Below, one piece after another: positions 30,786 to 33,308 of a DNA stretch of 33,308 nucleotides. The stretch spans positions 1-33,308 of the forward strand of contig JANXEC010000002.1 in NCBI GenBank assembly GCA_025058915.1. The letters are read 5' to 3'. This DNA comes from Microcaldota archaeon (GTDB taxonomy: Archaea; Micrarchaeota; Micrarchaeia; Anstonellales; J096). Below the pieces are notes generated by a model. That model was not told the origin of the DNA. It ran no database searches and was given only the letters and a program-made list of their open reading frames with translations. A program made the translations under genes and the position numbers. The first letter of the stretch is position 1, and each line of letters opens with the position of its first letter.

Positions 30786-31339
30786 ACGACTCTCTCACCG
30801 AACACGAGATAGGCTGTATGATAGAGTTGTTTGTGTTTAGGTCTTAATACATTACTATCAACCTCCCATTCCTCCAGAACACTTCTCAGAAGATATGCTC
30901 TAAATCTGAGAGATTTTAAGAGTTCATAGGATTCCTTTGCCTGATTGATATTAGGTAAATACAGAACAACCCATTTCATAACTCTATCCACAACGTTTGG
31001 TAGTATCTCATGGAAGTCTGGCGAGTCTATGAGATACAGATAAGCATTCTGTTTGGCATTTTTACCATCATCATTTATCAATTCTACATTATGGAATTCC
31101 CTTAGGTTCTCTCTAAGTATTGTGAAAACATCCTCTCTTCTTTCGAATACATATACTCTCTTTGCTACCCTTGCTAGGTAGAATGTTGCAAATCCACTCC
31201 CTCCTCCTATCTCCACTACCTCATCATCTTTTGACAGTGCTGTTATTGATATTATTATTCCAATATCTTTAGGTAAAATCACTGCAGTTTTCCTCCTGAA
31301 TTTAGATAGTCTGTCATCTATGAAGAACTTCTTTACCAT
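30782..31339 (-). CDS. SAM-dependent methyltransferase, TrmI-like (tRNA m1A58 family), shortened
   Basis: 185 aa. It opens with KFRRKTAVILPKDIGIII, the tRNA m1A methyltransferase lead-in (QVILPKD...), then motif I DDEVVEIGGGSGFATFYLARVA (38-59) and FERRED with the acidic SAM-ribose residue. The C-terminus LRPKHKQLYHTAYLVFGE matches the TrmI closing segment (RP...HTGYL). It would methylate A58, and in archaea often A57, of tRNA, which helps thermal stability. It is about 60 residues shorter than typical archaeal TrmI and lacks the N-terminal beta domain, so activity or tetramer assembly may differ. PIMT-like methyltransferases are the main alternative. TATA-like ATATAAAG lies at about 31361-31369 on the minus strand. 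Confidence 0.65.
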   Translation of the reverse strand: MVKKFFIDDRLSKFRRKTAVILPKDIGIIISITALSKDDEVVEIGGGSGFATFYLARVAKRVYVFERREDVFTILRENLREFHNVELINDDGKNAKQNAYLYLIDSPDFHEILPNVVDRVMKWVVLYLPNINQAKESYELLKSLRFRAYLLRSVLEEWEVDSNVLRPKHKQLYHTAYLVFGERVV

Positions 31340-31506
31340 GTTATTTTATGATGCTGAATGCTTTATATTCTATACAGTTTTACAGAAAAGTGAATTTGGG
31401 TTTTTATTTTAGTGTAATGGATCTTTTTGGGTGTTTGGAAAACTGGCTTGAAATAGAAATATTTAAAAAGGTTTTGGTTTTCTTTATAATCAACGGTGAT
31501 CGAAAA
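31340..31506 (+). promoter_or_regulatory. Intergenic region with the S-layer promoter and Shine-Dalgarno site
   Basis: This is the longest gap between genes in the window (167 bases). A BRE/TATA element GAAATATTTAAAAAGG is at 31456-31471, about 42 bases before the ATG, so the transcript carries a leader of roughly 15 bases, T-rich, with a perfect GGTGAT at 31495-31500. A T-rich stretch at 31396-31413 shows no clear function. The TrmI-like promoter lies at the left edge on the minus strand. No gene is seen here. Confidence 0.62.
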
Positions 31507-33308
31507 ATGAAAAAGATGTCTGCAAAGAAGATAGGAGCTGTGTTAGGAGCAGCTCTAGTGGCTAGCTCTGCATTTGGAGCAGTATCTTTTGAGAACACAG
31601 AGCTAGTCTCAAATAATGGTCAGGTAGTAGCAAAGGTAGTAGTAGGATCCAAAGCACAACCATCTGATGGAGTGGCTGCAGCAAAGATAGCATCTTACCT
31701 AGCAAGCAGAGCATTCTCCAAGAGACAGGTATCTGCAGAGTTAGAGGGTCAGGCAGTATGTAGAATCACAAATGGAACAAGCGATGCAAGATGTGAAGTT
31801 GTTAACAAGAGTGTAGATCTAACCATAATAATGCCTGGTCTGAGGAGTAGGCAGGTTGTTCAGCTAAACCCTCTGATAGGAGAGACACTAGATACAGAGC
31901 TAGGAGACAGAGATGCACCAGGATCTAGTGATTCATTGAATGTCCTAACAAAGTTATGGGATGACTTTGCACACCCAGATCAGAATCAGGTAGGATCATC
32001 AGGTCTATTTGGAATAAGTAGTTCATCACCATATGATGCATTTGTAATAGACTATAGAAACTTTGATGGATTCAAAATACACACTGTTGCAGGTAGAGGA
32101 ATACAGAACGTTCAGGAGAAGGAGAGAGTGTATGTTAAAGGAGAAACCTACTATGATGATGGGCAGGTAAAGTTTAGGCTCAGAGATCTAATATACTCTG
32201 CAGTGTTTGGACCTGACAACAGTGGATTACCTCTATGTCCTGGAGATGTACAGAAAGATTATAATAGCTGTGAACCTAGCAAGAGAATAGAGGCATCTAG
32301 AGCACAGATCAAGTTCATGGGACAGAATTGGTATATAACAAAAGTAGACATACCTGTACAGAGTTCAGGAGCTCCTACTCAATCTCAACAAATATACACT
32401 GTATCTGGTGCAGAGATACATTTAGCAAAGGAGTCAACATATGGAATTATAAATGTAGGAGAATCGTTGTCAACAGAGGATGGACAGTTGAGAGTGGTAT
32501 TAGATGATATAAACAAGAACGATATCCAGAACAACCCTGCAATTATATCTGTAGTCGATAGGAACAACAATACATTAGTGCAGGATCAGATAAGACCTGG
32601 AGAGACAAAGACTCTACAGCTAGGAGGTGGTAGAACGATTAAGGTTCACGTGTATCAGACTGCACCTGGTACTGTGCTATTAGCAAAATGGGCAGAGTTG
32701 GCAATTCTCAAAGATTCAATAGTGTTGAGACACGGAGATGAGTTCTTGGATGACCAGAACACAGTGTATAGTGTCGGTATAGGATTCACTCACAGAAGAG
32801 CATCCTCATCTCTATCTCCATTCACAGCAACTCATCTAAAAGAGATAGTAGTATATGCAACAGGTCTAAATGAAGCAATGAAGAAAGGTGATAAATATCA
32901 TCTAACAGACGTCCAGGGATACAAAGTGTTTGAACTAACATACGATGGACTAACAAATCCTTCTATGAACAACATAAATCTTAGATACTCTACAAGTAGT
33001 ATTACTGGAACATTAGCAGACGGCAATCTATATTCATTTGATGTAACTGAATATGTAGAAGTCCAACTAGGTCAACCAGTAAGAGTAACAGCAAGAGCAG
33101 GAGGGGGAAATAATAATCCTGATACAACTTTCGAGACCAAGACATTATACTTTGTCACAGCTAACCTCCCTAGTTCTACAGTAAAGGTAGGTGATCTTCT
33201 GGTAAGAGATAGTGGAAGATGGTATTATGTAGATAATCCTGGAACTATTACATTGGATTATAGACCTGCAGGTAATATATATGGAAAATTGTTATTCAAT
33301 ACTAGTTT
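31507..33308 (+). CDS. S-layer protein (partial, 3' end outside window)
   Basis: The frame is open from the ATG to the right edge (600 codons). It begins MKKMSAKKIGAVLGAALVAS and continues to SAFGAVSFEN: a signal peptide with the KK(M/L)SAKKIGAL start typical of Methanococcales and nanoarchaeal S-layer proteins, cleaved near AFG/A. The mature part is beta-rich with family-like segments, including a Cys pair Cys85/Cys96 and another Cys244/Cys255 in loops. NGT (89-91), NKS (100-102) and further N-x-S/T sequons could be glycosylated. It forms the surface lattice, and in a DPANN cell it is the host-contact layer. Strong leadered promoter with perfect Shine-Dalgarno site suggests high expression. 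Confidence 0.87.
   Translation, partial: MKKMSAKKIGAVLGAALVASSAFGAVSFENTELVSNNGQVVAKVVVGSKAQPSDGVAAAKIASYLASRAFSKRQVSAELEGQAVCRITNGTSDARCEVVNKSVDLTIIMPGLRSRQVVQLNPLIGETLDTELGDRDAPGSSDSLNVLTKLWDDFAHPDQNQVGSSGLFGISSSSPYDAFVIDYRNFDGFKIHTVAGRGIQNVQEKERVYVKGETYYDDGQVKFRLRDLIYSAVFGPDNSGLPLCPGDVQKDYNSCEPSKRIEASRAQIKFMGQNWYITKVDIPVQSSGAPTQSQQIYTVSGAEIHLAKESTYGIINVGESLSTEDGQLRVVLDDINKNDIQNNPAIISVVDRNNNTLVQDQIRPGETKTLQLGGGRTIKVHVYQTAPGTVLLAKWAELAILKDSIVLRHGDEFLDDQNTVYSVGIGFTHRRASSSLSPFTATHLKEIVVYATGLNEAMKKGDKYHLTDVQGYKVFELTYDGLTNPSMNNINLRYSTSSITGTLADGNLYSFDVTEYVEVQLGQPVRVTARAGGGNNNPDTTFETKTLYFVTANLPSSTVKVGDLLVRDSGRWYYVDNPGTITLDYRPAGNIYGKLLFNTS

Noticed and set aside
31340..31506. tRNA or small RNA gene in the longest gap
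   Set aside because: No T-loop (GTTCRANNC) or A/B box, no clear stem-loop; promoter elements explain the right half.
1..33308. CRISPR array, insertion sequence or prophage remains
   Set aside because: I saw no regularly spaced identical repeats, transposase or integrase motifs, or terminal inverted repeats. The six-gene array repeats only at protein level.

Overview
The window comes from an AT-rich archaeal genome, most likely a small-genome, thermophilic DPANN lineage (Nanobdellota/Nanoarchaeota-like). Archaeal markers are RNA polymerase subunit K, ribosomal protein S19e, a PDCD5-family protein, Fap7/AK6-type adenylate kinase, RtcB, archaeal-type TyrRS and GluRS, an S-layer protein of the methanogen/nanoarchaeal type, TTTAAA-type TATA boxes placed for leaderless transcripts, and GGTGAT Shine-Dalgarno sites. 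Protein disulfide oxidoreductase, EndoQ and near-exclusive AGA/AGG arginine codons suggest high temperature. The lineage is an inference; there is no rRNA here. Genes are very tightly packed: ATGA overlaps are common and several TATA boxes abut or contain the stop codon of the gene before. I saw no tRNA, rRNA, CRISPR array, transposase or integrase.

Layout. 1-2552 (minus): a GT-C-like polytopic membrane protein (cut by the window edge) and an anchored coiled-coil transglutaminase-like protein. 2587-4617: EndoQ (plus) facing a degenerate prepilin-peptidase-like protein coupled to a dCTP deaminase/dUTPase-family enzyme. 4702-6907: a tiny acidic Trp-rich protein, a membrane PH-domain protein, AK6, a coiled-coil protein and an RDD membrane protein. 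6973-9631: thiolase, RpoK (51 aa), a lipoprotein made of ten four-cysteine repeats, and a GNAT-like unknown. 9573-12863: beta-carbonic anhydrase and malic enzyme, divergent from one symmetrical TATA box, then GluRS. 12887-16691 (minus): an overlapping three-gene operon of a polytopic membrane protein, a Rad50-type ATPase and an all-helical protein. 16738-19147: PDO, TyrRS, S19e, PDCD5. 19184-26623: six consecutive large polytopic membrane proteins that appear to be divergent paralogues. 26651-31339: SerRS, RtcB, a sugar-nucleotide epimerase, an unknown helical protein and a TrmI-like methyltransferase. 31507-end: S-layer protein, cut by the window edge.

Two systems stand out. First, the Rad50-like ATPase has no CxxC zinc hook; a two-helix hydrophobic hairpin sits exactly mid-coil, and the gene overlaps the polytopic membrane protein gene before it, which suggests a membrane-tethered SMC/Rad50 machine. 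Second, the six-gene array shares one core motif (roughly GxxLRxxxxTRxxGxxxIxLxIAxYxxxP) and a related C-terminus, and looks like a dedicated multi-subunit membrane apparatus. By topology it could be a VirB6/TrbL/CedA-like channel, but that is inference. A third theme is extracytoplasmic disulfide chemistry: a 41-cysteine lipoprotein, paired cysteines in the array loops and the S-layer protein, and a PDO in the same region.
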